This document shows, one piece after another, positions 1 to 6,489 of a DNA stretch of 6,908 nt. The position numbers and the translations under genes are program-made. Origin of the DNA: Gulosibacter sediminis (GTDB lineage Bacteria; Actinomycetota; Actinomycetes; Actinomycetales; Microbacteriaceae); contig NZ_JACXJG010000006.1 of the NCBI RefSeq assembly GCF_014904065.1, forward strand, positions 70,158 through 77,065, in the 5' to 3' direction. Position 1 is the first letter of the stretch. Every line of letters begins with the position of its first letter. Below the pieces are notes generated by a model. It had not been told where the DNA came from. It saw only the letters and a list, made by a program, of their open reading frames with translations, and did not search any database.

Positions 1-86
1 TTTCCACACGTGTGATCCCCGAAGAGATCAGCCTCACGAAGTTACCACGCCCCAAGAGTGTTCACCAATGCGCTCGGTAGCCTGAA
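1..86. other. 5' margin, no supported gene
   Basis: This stretch cannot be assigned with confidence. Three + strand frames are open to the window edge: one stops at 13-15 (TGA), one at 78-80 (TAG) and one at 83-85 (TGA), so any could be the last codons of a gene starting outside. The 78-80 frame gives the most protein-like reading and better third-position G+C (ending ...VIPEEISLTKLPRPK...), but it is too short to recognise. No convincing -35/-10 pair or T-tract terminator is seen. In related actinobacteria argH often precedes this glycosylase, but none of the three tails is recognisably ArgH. Confidence 0.3.
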
Positions 87-665
87 GTGGTGAGTAACGA
101 CGGCACCTGGGACTGGCTTCGCGCGCCCGTTGAGGTCGCTGCGCCCCGATTGCTCGGCTGCAACGTCGTCCGCGAACTCGACGGGAGCATCCTTCGAGCG
201 CGCATCGTCGAGGTGGAGGCCTACGACGAGGAAGATCCCGCCAGCCACACTCACCGCGGCCCCACCGCTCGCAACGCCGCGATGTTCCTCGCGGCCGGCC
301 ACGCGTACGTTTACCTCAGCTACGGCATCCACCACTGCCTCAACGTCGTCGCAGGCGAGGCCGGGCACGGCGCCGGCCTCCTCATCCGCGCCGTCGAACC
401 GCTCGAGGGCGAAGACGTGATGCTCGCGCGCCGAGGCACGCCGCGCCGCCAACTCACGAACGGACCCGGCAAGGTCTGCGCCGCCCTCGGCATCGACCTC
501 TCGCTGACGGGCCACGACCTCGCCTTGCCGCCGCTGCAGCTTGAGCGCGAGCCCGAGCGCCCAGCCAGCGACATCGTCGTCACCACGCGCATCGGCATCA
601 GCAAGGCGTCGGAGACGCCCCGTCGCTTCTATCTCGCCGGATATCCGGATGTTTCGCGCAAATGA
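87..665 (+). CDS. mpg: DNA-3-methyladenine glycosylase (Mpg/AAG family)
   Basis: A monofunctional base-excision-repair glycosylase that removes alkylated purines (3-methyladenine, 7-methylguanine, often hypoxanthine) by cutting the N-glycosidic bond, leaving an abasic site. The 192-residue product has the usual length for the bacterial single-domain family. Landmarks match human AAG: IVEVEAY holds the water-activating Glu44 (human E125) and Tyr46 (Y127); His54 corresponds to H136; YVYLSYGIHHCLN holds the intercalating Tyr76 (Y159/Y162 region) and Asn86 (N169); LLIRAVEP holds Arg101 (R182); NGPGKVC at 125-131 is the conserved substrate-pocket loop. All key residues are present, so the enzyme is probably active. 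The start is GTG at 87 or the adjacent GTG at 90; an in-frame TAG at 78-80 excludes anything longer. No strong Shine-Dalgarno site precedes it. The next gene begins 62 bp downstream in the same direction, so co-transcription is possible. Identity is secure; the exact start is less so. Confidence 0.95.
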   Translation: MVSNDGTWDWLRAPVEVAAPRLLGCNVVRELDGSILRARIVEVEAYDEEDPASHTHRGPTARNAAMFLAAGHAYVYLSYGIHHCLNVVAGEAGHGAGLLIRAVEPLEGEDVMLARRGTPRRQLTNGPGKVCAALGIDLSLTGHDLALPPLQLEREPERPASDIVVTTRIGISKASETPRRFYLAGYPDVSRK

Positions 666-717
666 CACATTCGTGAGCATCGCTGCGCCCCTTGGTTACG
701 ATCGACGCACGCCTATC

Positions 718-722
718 AGGAG
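718..722 (+). promoter_or_regulatory. Ribosome binding site deciding the oxidoreductase start
   Basis: AGGAG lies 5 nt before the ATG at 728. The open frame extends up to a TTG at 692, but that codon has no comparable site, so ATG 728 is the better start. Confidence 0.8.
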
Positions 723-727
723 CACGC

Positions 728-1564
728 ATGACCACTGCGAACACCACCCGCACTACCGAACAGCTCGTCAGTGAGCGCTACCGCGCCGACCTCGATTCGC
801 CCGTCGCCGACGGTACTGAGACGATCGATCTGCAGCTCGCCCACCGGTCGGTGCGCGAGTTCCTCCCCGGCGAGATCTCGGATGCGCAGCTGCGTCTCAT
901 CGTCGCCGCGGCACAGTCGGGCTCGGTGTCGTCGAACCTGCAGACGTGGAGCATCATCGCGATCCGCGACGAGGCCCGCAAACGTCGGGTGTCTGAGGCC
1001 ATCGGAGGGCGCTCGTACGTCGAGCACGCCGCCGTGTTCCTCGTCTGGGTCGCGGACTACCACCGCGCAGTGCAGATCGCGCAGCAGCGTGGCTCCGAGG
1101 TCGAGACCGTGAAGTACCTCGAGAACACGCTCGTCTCGTTCGTCGACGCCGGCATCAGCGGGCAGAACGCGTTACTCGCCGCCGAGTCGCTCGGCCTCGG
1201 CGGGGTGTTCGTCGGCTCGATCCGTAACAACCCGCCCGGCGTGGTCGAGGAGCTCGGGCTGCCCGAGCACGTGTTCCCGATTGTCGGACTCGCGATCGGC
1301 GTGCCCGACCCCGACGAGGCGGCAAGCACGAAGCCCCGCCTCCCCCAGTCGGCCGTGCTGCACGAAGAGACGTATGACGCGGATGCCTGGTCGGATGCGT
1401 CGGCCGAGTACGAGACGCGTCTCGCTGACTACTACGCGAACTACGACAAGCCCGACTACAGCTGGGCCCGCACGCTCGAGCGCCGCATCGGTAACGTGAA
1501 GGGCCTCTACGGCCGCGAGCGGATGCGCGACTGGCTCGGCGAGCAGGGCCTCACGTCGCAGTAG
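728..1564 (+). CDS. NADPH-dependent FMN oxidoreductase, NfsA/Frp nitroreductase family
   Basis: Predicted soluble, homodimeric flavoprotein that passes electrons from NAD(P)H through bound FMN to nitroaromatics, quinones or free flavin. The 278-residue product carries the family landmarks in order: HRSVREF at 39-45 (phosphate-binding HRSxR of FMN), a long helix ending in QSGSVSSNLQTWSII at 63-77 (FMN contacts by Ser/Asn/Gln), GLGGVFVGSIRN at 156-167, the LPEHVFPIVGLAIGVP strand, and KPRLP...HEE at 202-214, typical of the NfsA branch. The Tyr- and Arg-rich tail ending RDWLGEQGLTSQ resembles the usual C-terminal helices. At 278 residues it is somewhat longer than E. coli NfsA (about 240), with about 35 residues before the HRS motif. 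The start is set by AGGAG 5 nt upstream. It lies 62 bp after mpg and converges on a tRNA gene. The physiological substrate cannot be read from sequence; FMN reductase, nitroreductase and quinone reductase activities all remain possible. Confidence 0.9.
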   Translation: MTTANTTRTTEQLVSERYRADLDSPVADGTETIDLQLAHRSVREFLPGEISDAQLRLIVAAAQSGSVSSNLQTWSIIAIRDEARKRRVSEAIGGRSYVEHAAVFLVWVADYHRAVQIAQQRGSEVETVKYLENTLVSFVDAGISGQNALLAAESLGLGGVFVGSIRNNPPGVVEELGLPEHVFPIVGLAIGVPDPDEAASTKPRLPQSAVLHEETYDADAWSDASAEYETRLADYYANYDKPDYSWARTLERRIGNVKGLYGRERMRDWLGEQGLTSQ

Positions 1565-1572
1565 CGGCGACG
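1554..1572. terminator. Possible bidirectional hairpin between oxidoreductase and tRNA-Gly
   Basis: CGTCGC (1554-1559) pairs perfectly with GCGACG (1567-1572) across a 7-nt loop that contains the oxidoreductase stop codon TAG (1562-1564). An outer CCTCA (1549-1553) can also pair with TGAGG (1580-1584) if 1573-1579 bulges out. It folds on either strand, so it could close both convergent transcripts; for the tRNA it begins about 10 nt past the mature 3' end. There is no T-tract, and a 6-bp stem is not rare at this G+C, so the call is tentative. Confidence 0.3.
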
Positions 1573-1581
1573 CCATTAGTG

Positions 1582-1652
1582 AGGGGATGACGGGAATCGA
1601 ACCCGCGTGACCAGTTTGGAAGACTGGGGCTCTACCATTGAGCTACATCCCC
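1582..1652 (-). tRNA. tRNA-Gly (anticodon TCC)
   Basis: The reverse strand folds into a complete 71-nt cloverleaf: acceptor GGGGATG/CATCCCC, D stem GCTC/GAGC with loop AATGGTA, anticodon stem CCAGT/ACTGG, loop CTTCCAA giving anticodon TCC, a 4-nt variable region TCAC, and T stem GCGGG/CCCGT with loop TTCGATT (outermost pair G-T wobble). The discriminator base is T, as in bacterial glycine tRNAs. UCC reads GGA and, by wobble, GGG. CCA is not encoded (the next bases are CAC), so the 3' end must be added by CCA-adding enzyme. The gene is convergent with the oxidoreductase, 17 bp from its stop, and divergent from the large membrane gene. Confidence 0.97.
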
Positions 1653-1832
1653 GCGTCGTGCAATACGACTTAGCAAGTCTAGCGGAAAACTGCTGAATCC
1701 CGCGCGCCGCATACCTTGCGTCAGCTTTCGGCTACTCGTTGTCGTCCTGAAGGTGTCCTTTGTGGATAAACCGGCGACCCGTGATCCACGTTCGCCTAAT
1801 CTGCGAAGAGGACGGGACTTCAAGGAGCGGCT
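1653..1832. promoter_or_regulatory. Divergent intergenic region with presumed promoters
   Basis: This 180-bp gene-free stretch is AT-richer than its surroundings, most clearly at 1661-1693. It should hold the tRNA-Gly promoter on the - strand and the membrane-protein promoter on the + strand. On the - strand TAGACT (1676-1681) sits where a -10 box would start RNA about 17 nt before the tRNA, but no good -35 hexamer lies at the right spacing. On the + strand TTGTCG (1739-1744) and GATAAA (1765-1770) each match 4 of 6 consensus bases but are 20 bp apart, which is too long. The position of promoters here is inferred from gene orientation; the exact elements are not resolved. Confidence 0.4.
1822..1827 (+). 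promoter_or_regulatory. Ribosome binding site of the giant membrane protein
   Basis: A strong AAGGAG lies 5 nt before ATG 1833 and fixes the start of the 1548-residue product. Confidence 0.85.
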
Positions 1833-4800
1833 ATGGACTCGGGCAATGGCACCCACGCACCGCGGTTTCCGGAAAGCCCGCAGGATCTTCGGTCGACGAC
1901 GACGTGCCCCTATTGCTTCACGCCGACGCACGGCGCCCCGCAGTGCGTGAGCTGCGGCATCGACCTCACGAACCCGCGGCTCGCCGAGGTGTTCAAGCTC
2001 TCGACGCAGAGTGCCGAGCTGATAACGCGGCGGGGGCGCCTGCTCGCCGAGATTCGGGCGGAGCAGGACGCGCAGTTCGTGGCGGCAGCGCCCGTCGAGG
2101 AACCTGTCGAAGCACCTGCCTCGGCCCCAGTGAACGAGATGCCGCCTCTGCCCGCGCTGCCCCAGCAGGCGCAGGAGCAGCACCCACACGGCTCCATCGC
2201 CGGCGCCTGGCTCAACCAACCGGCACCGCCGCTGCCGGAACAGCCTCAAGCAGCGCCTTCTGCGCCAAAGCGCTCCGGCGTGCAGCTCGCCATGCTCATC
2301 ACGGGCATCGGGTTCCTCGCCGTCGCCGCGCTCGTCTTCGTGACGGTGGCGTTCGTGCTGTTCGACCTCGTGGTGCGCGCGGCGATCACGGTCGCGATCA
2401 CGGCGGGCGTCATCGGCCTCGCCAGTTGGCTGCGGCGCCGCAAGCTCGGCGCGACGGCGGAGGGCGTCGCGGTGCTCGGCGCCGTGCTGCTCGCGCTCGA
2501 CGCGTGGGCGATACCGGCGCTGAAACTCTTCGGGCTCGACCAAGCCGACCCGGCCCTCTACTGGGGCGTGGCGCTGCTCGTACTCACAGCTATCTTCGGC
2601 GCCTGGTGGCGCTGGTCGAAGCTCGCGACGCCCAAGCTACTCGCCTCGATCTCGCTGCTTCCGGCCATCACGCTGCTCATGGCTTGGCTCGCGCAGTTCC
2701 CGCTCGCCGACCACCTCGGCTGGGCCCTCGGCCTGGCCACGGCAAGCGTCGCGAGCGTGGGCGCGGCCCGCGCGTGGCAGCGCACGGCAGAATCGGGCAA
2801 CGACACCGACCTGCTCCCAGTGGGCATCTCGCTCACGTTCGGCGTCGCCTCCCAGCTCACGGTGCCGACGGTGCTCGGCGTCGCGCCCGAGCCAGATGCG
2901 GGCATCCTCGTCGCGATCCTCGCGCTCGCGATCGCTGCGGTCGCGGCCGTGCTCATGGTGCTCTGGGCGACCCGCGAGCCGCAGGCGCGCAAGTTCGCCT
3001 CCTTCGCCGACCTCGCGGCAGCCTTCGCCGCGGTGCTGCTGCTCGGCATCGGCATTCGCACCGGGGCCGCGATCGTGCGTGCCCTGCCCGAGTATCCGAG
3101 CGGCATCGGCGACGGCCCGGTCGTCGTGGGCTTCGGCTTCGCGCTCCCCTTCCTGTTCGCGGGCGTGCTCGCGTGGCGCGTGATCGCGAGCAAGCAGCCC
3201 GCGCTGCGTCGCAGCGCCGCGTTCGGCTCATACAGCGCGGCCGCCCTCGCCGTCATTCCCCTCCTCGTCATCCTCCTCCAGCTCGCGCACGCCGGCATCG
3301 TCTTCACCGACCGGGGTGCGGATGCGCCGGCCCACCTCGCACTCCTGCTCGCGAGCCTCCTCGGCCTGATCGTGAGCGCCGTGCCGCTGTTCGGGCGCGG
3401 CGACGCGCACCTCGGCAAGGGCTTCCCGAATCTCCTGCCGATAGCCGCCCCTGTTGCCGGCACCCTCGCTACGGTGACCGCCGCGGCGCTCCCCGGCGCA
3501 GCTCTCGGCGCCGGCCTCAGCGTCATCACCACGGCGGCCTGCGCCGGACTCGTCGCGACCCGCTTTATGTCGCCCGAGCGCACCGTCACGCTGCGGTTCG
3601 CCTCAATCGCCGCGCTCGCCTCGTCGCTCGTGCTCATCACGCTGTTCATCGGCGTCGGAGAGTTGCTGCCGACGGTGCTGCTCGCGAGCGTCGCGGGCAT
3701 CCTGCTCGTCGCGCGCACGCTACGCCCCGCAACCCCGGGCCTCGCGCTCACCATCTTCGCGATCATCCTGGCCGGGATCTCCTGGTGCAGCGTCATCGCG
3801 GGGATCGCGCTCGAGCTCGAAGTCGTGGCGAGCGCTGGGTTCATGGTGCGCATGGTCACGGGTGTGGTGATCATCGCGATGCTGCTCGTGGTCGGCGCCG
3901 CAGGGGCTCGACTTGAGCTGCCCCGGGGTGAATCGCACTTGGTCGCCATCGTCGGCTTCGTGATCGCGTACACCAGCATGCTGCTGTTCACCTTCGACAC
4001 CAGCGACATCACCAGCGACAGCGACTGGATGTTCTGGTGCCTGGGTGCGCTATTCCTGCTCGTCGTGGCGAGCCTCGTCGTGGCAATCCTCTGGGATGCC
4101 CGAGGCAGTTCTCCGCAGCCGACGCCGCGCTTCCAGGGCACGATCGCACTCACCTCGCTGTGGATGCTCGTCGGCACCGCCATGTTCGCGTTCGGTCGGC
4201 CGCTCACCGACGAGTTCCGCTTCGGCTGGGGCTACGCGCTGATAGGCGTCATCGTCTTCGGTCTCACCCTGCTCATCCGGCGGGCTAACAACGGTCATGT
4301 CAACACTGTGCCGGCCGAGGCCTTTGGGCTCGTTGGCGTTCTCGGCGCGTTCGGCGCAGCCTTCATTCGTGCCGACCCGGACCGGCTCTGGCCCTGGTTC
4401 GTGTTCGCGATCGCCTGCGCGACGCCGCTGCTCGCCCGAGTTCGCCCCGACGCGGTTCACCCCGGATGGTCGCGCGCTGCGACCTGGATCAGCGCGAGCA
4501 GCCTCGCCGTGATTGGCCCGATCTTCGTAGCTAGGGCGGTGCCGGATGCGCTGGCCGTCGTGATTGCCGCGCCGACCCTGCTCGCGCTCGCGATCGTCGC
4601 CACCGTCGCCGTGGTGCGCGCGTCGCGCTACTCGGCCGCTCCCGCGCAGGCGACGATTGCGCTGTCGCTCGGGCTCTCGCTCGCGACCGCCACCCTGCTC
4701 GCCGACTGGCAGACCTCGCCCACGGCCTGGTTCGCGTTCGCGCTCGGTGCCGCCGCCATCGTTGCGGCCATCCAGCTGCCCGCCCGCGGCGTGTGGGAGT

Positions 4801-6479
4801 GGGCCCGGCTCGGGCTCGCGGCGCCCGGCGGACTCGGTGCCGCCCTCGGGATGGCCGCGCTCGGCTTCCAACCGCTCGACGCCATCGAGCGCACCGGCAG
4901 CATTCCGGGCGTGCTCGCCTCGACCCTCTTTGTCGCCCTCGGGCTGCTCGTGCCGCTCGTCTCGCTCGCGCCCATCAGCCGCGTGCTCGGCAGCTCCCCC
5001 GGCATCGACCCCGAGCTTCGCCGCAATCTGCTGCTTGGCGTTTGGGCCGCGGTGCTGCTCACGACGACGATCGCGCCCATCGGCATCGCGGCCGCGAACG
5101 CGCGCTGGGTCGACCTCGTCGGCACGCTCGTCGGTGTGGCCGCGGCAGTCGCCGTGCTCACCGCGATGTTCCGGCGCACCAACCTGCTCGTCTGGGTCGT
5201 TGTCGCGCTCATCGCGGGCGGCGCGCACGCGTTCTTCATCGCCACCGAACCCGTCGGCGTCTCGAGCGAGCTGCCGCTCGTCGTCGCCTCGCTCATCGGC
5301 CTCGGCGCGCTCGCGACTCTGAAGAGCGCCAGGCCGCTGCTGCCACTCGCCGCCTGGCTCGTGCTCACGACGCTGCCGCTCGCCGGCACCGGGCTCGGCC
5401 TGTGGTGGACCGTGATCGCCGCGGGCGTGCCCGCAGTCGCCGTCGCGATCCTCGCCGTGGTGCGGTGCCGCCGCGACCGCGACGCGACGCCGACGCTCGA
5501 CCTGCTCACCCTGCTGCTGCCGCTGTTCGCGACCGGCCTCACGCTCGACACCGACGTCATCAAGCTCGGCCTGCTGCTCAGCGCGGTCTCGGGCCTGGTG
5601 GCGGCATTCGGCATCACGCTGCCCCGGCCCCGCACGAGCTGGGGTCCGGTCGCCCGGGCGGGCACGGCCGTCGCGACCATCGCGGCGGTGCTCTGGCTCT
5701 GGGAGGGCAGCGACGAACTCGCGATCGGCGTGCCGGTCGGCGTCATCCTCGCCGCCTTCGTCGCTGGGCTCTGGCTGCTGCTACGCCTCGCCGAGCGTGC
5801 GAGCAGCGATGCGGAACGGGCCGGCTACGCCGTGGCGGTGCCCGTGGCCTTCACGATCGCCGCGGTGCCGGCGCTGCTCGAGCATCCGGTCGCAGCCGGC
5901 GTCGCGGCCGTAGTCGGCGCGGCTGTCGCAGCCACGCTCGCCAGCGTCTCGTTCTTCGCCCGCCGCCTCGACCTCCGGCTCGGCGGCGTCGGCTTCGGCG
6001 TGGTGAGCGTCTGGTTCGCGGCGATCACGGTCACTCAGGGCGTCACGGCGAGCGACGCCTGGGTGCTGCAGCCACTCTGCCTCGCCGCCGCCACCGTCGG
6101 CGCCGTCGCCCTGCGCGCGTTCCCGAAGCTGCGCAGCTGGGCGGCGCTCGGTGCGCCGATCATCGCGTCGCTCGCCATCGCGCTCGCGGCCGAGCTGCAG
6201 CAGCCGACCTGGTGGCGCATCGGGCTCGCGACGGTGCTCATCGTCGCTGCGATCCTCATCGGCGCCCTGCTGCGCCTCCAGGCGCCGCTGCTGCTCGGCA
6301 TCGTCGCGGCGGTGCTCCACATCGTCGTGATGTGGCAGGTGTTCCTGCCGCCGATCGCGGTGCCATGGTGGGCGTGGCTCGCGGCCGCGGGCGTCGTACT
6401 CGTGTTCGTCGCGGCGACCTACGAAAAGCGGATGCGCGACGCCCGCAAGCTCGCGGCGAGCATCGGCAGCCTGCGCTAA
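1833..6479 (+). CDS. Giant polytopic membrane protein with N-terminal zinc ribbon (SCO7613 C-terminal-like)
   Basis: Function unknown. The 1548-residue product has three parts. Residues 1-48 hold a zinc ribbon, Cys25-X2-Cys28-X9-Cys38-X2-Cys41. Residues about 49-80 form a charged helix (AEVFKLSTQSAELITRRGRL), followed to about 148 by a Pro/Ala/Glu/Gln-rich flexible linker. From Val150 to the C-terminus I count roughly 46-48 hydrophobic segments in close succession, with very short loops. Lys148-Arg149-region charges before segment 1 and RRRK after segment 2 suggest, by the positive-inside rule, a cytoplasmic N-terminus and ribbon. The basic tail TYEKRMRDARKL (1529-1540) suggests a cytoplasmic C-terminus and so an even number of helices. 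There is no signal peptide, ATP-binding motif or catalytic signature I recognise. The overall plan and the tail resemble actinobacterial proteins annotated 'SCO7613 C-terminal domain-containing membrane protein'; I recall this from family knowledge and have not searched. AAGGAG supports the start. The gene is apparently monocistronic, and its stop is one base from the convergent glycosylase. No frameshift or internal stop is seen. Confidence 0.9.
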   Translation: MDSGNGTHAPRFPESPQDLRSTTTCPYCFTPTHGAPQCVSCGIDLTNPRLAEVFKLSTQSAELITRRGRLLAEIRAEQDAQFVAAAPVEEPVEAPASAPVNEMPPLPALPQQAQEQHPHGSIAGAWLNQPAPPLPEQPQAAPSAPKRSGVQLAMLITGIGFLAVAALVFVTVAFVLFDLVVRAAITVAITAGVIGLASWLRRRKLGATAEGVAVLGAVLLALDAWAIPALKLFGLDQADPALYWGVALLVLTAIFGAWWRWSKLATPKLLASISLLPAITLLMAWLAQFPLADHLGWALGLATASVASVGAARAWQRTAESGNDTDLLPVGISLTFGVASQLTVPTVLGVAPEPDAGILVAILALAIAAVAAVLMVLWATREPQARKFASFADLAAAFAAVLLLGIGIRTGAAIVRALPEYPSGIGDGPVVVGFGFALPFLFAGVLAWRVIASKQPALRRSAAFGSYSAAALAVIPLLVILLQLAHAGIVFTDRGADAPAHLALLLASLLGLIVSAVPLFGRGDAHLGKGFPNLLPIAAPVAGTLATVTAAALPGAALGAGLSVITTAACAGLVATRFMSPERTVTLRFASIAALASSLVLITLFIGVGELLPTVLLASVAGILLVARTLRPATPGLALTIFAIILAGISWCSVIAGIALELEVVASAGFMVRMVTGVVIIAMLLVVGAAGARLELPRGESHLVAIVGFVIAYTSMLLFTFDTSDITSDSDWMFWCLGALFLLVVASLVVAILWDARGSSPQPTPRFQGTIALTSLWMLVGTAMFAFGRPLTDEFRFGWGYALIGVIVFGLTLLIRRANNGHVNTVPAEAFGLVGVLGAFGAAFIRADPDRLWPWFVFAIACATPLLARVRPDAVHPGWSRAATWISASSLAVIGPIFVARAVPDALAVVIAAPTLLALAIVATVAVVRASRYSAAPAQATIALSLGLSLATATLLADWQTSPTAWFAFALGAAAIVAAIQLPARGVWEWARLGLAAPGGLGAALGMAALGFQPLDAIERTGSIPGVLASTLFVALGLLVPLVSLAPISRVLGSSPGIDPELRRNLLLGVWAAVLLTTTIAPIGIAAANARWVDLVGTLVGVAAAVAVLTAMFRRTNLLVWVVVALIAGGAHAFFIATEPVGVSSELPLVVASLIGLGALATLKSARPLLPLAAWLVLTTLPLAGTGLGLWWTVIAAGVPAVAVAILAVVRCRRDRDATPTLDLLTLLLPLFATGLTLDTDVIKLGLLLSAVSGLVAAFGITLPRPRTSWGPVARAGTAVATIAAVLWLWEGSDELAIGVPVGVILAAFVAGLWLLLRLAERASSDAERAGYAVAVPVAFTIAAVPALLEHPVAAGVAAVVGAAVAATLASVSFFARRLDLRLGGVGFGVVSVWFAAITVTQGVTASDAWVLQPLCLAAATVGAVALRAFPKLRSWAALGAPIIASLAIALAAELQQPTWWRIGLATVLIVAAILIGALLRLQAPLLLGIVAAVLHIVVMWQVFLPPIAVPWWAWLAAAGVVLVFVAATYEKRMRDARKLAASIGSLR

Positions 6480-6489
6480 CTCAGGCCTG
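6467..6489. terminator. Possible shared hairpin across two convergent stop codons
   Basis: CAGCCTG (6467-6473) pairs with CAGGCCTG (6482-6489) in seven base pairs with one bulged C (6486) and an 8-nt loop. The loop contains the TAA of the membrane gene (6477-6479); the TGA of the reverse gene (read from 6483-6481) lies at the loop and inner 3' arm. It can form in RNA from either strand. There is no T-tract on either side, so it would be at best a tail-less terminator or transcript-end stabiliser. Confidence 0.25.

Noticed and set aside
5..14. Perfect 10-bp palindrome CACACGTGTG in the left margin
   Set aside because: Ten-base palindromes are expected many times in a window this size, and no second copy supports an operator.
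605..619. GGCGTC-GGA-GACGCC hairpin inside mpg
   Set aside because: Six-bp stems are common at this G+C; it has no T-tract and lies about 45 bp before the stop.
637..648. Perfect 12-bp palindrome CCGGATATCCGG near the mpg 3' end
   Set aside because: At this composition a few 12-bp palindromes are expected in 6.9 kb, and it lies in coding sequence (GYPD).
42..680. 212-codon - strand frame opposite mpg
   Set aside because: The + strand carries every Mpg catalytic landmark; the reverse product has none.
674..702. Possible promoter TGAGCA-17-TACGAT before the oxidoreductase
   Set aside because: The -35 matches only 3 of 6 consensus bases, and such pairs arise easily by chance.
692..727. Upstream TTG start adding 12 residues to the oxidoreductase
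   Set aside because: No ribosome site precedes it, whereas ATG 728 has AGGAG at 5 nt.
1762..1789. Inverted repeat GTGGAT...ATCCAC upstream of the membrane gene
   Set aside because: Arms of 6 bp across a 16-nt loop are at chance level; no repeat or neighbouring motif supports a regulator site or riboswitch.
1760..3916. 718-codon + frame beginning in the intergenic region
   Set aside because: Arg/Ala/Gly/Pro-rich shadow of the zinc-ribbon membrane protein, without a ribosome site of its own.
2558..4207. 549-codon open frame on the - strand inside the membrane gene
   Set aside because: Shadow of a high-G+C gene: the product is Ser/Ala/Thr/Arg-rich without any motif, has no ribosome site, and the + frame has coherent hydrophobic periodicity.
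4050..5228. 392-codon - strand frame
   Set aside because: Composition dominated by Arg, Glu and Gly with no motif; it is the antisense shadow of the membrane helices.
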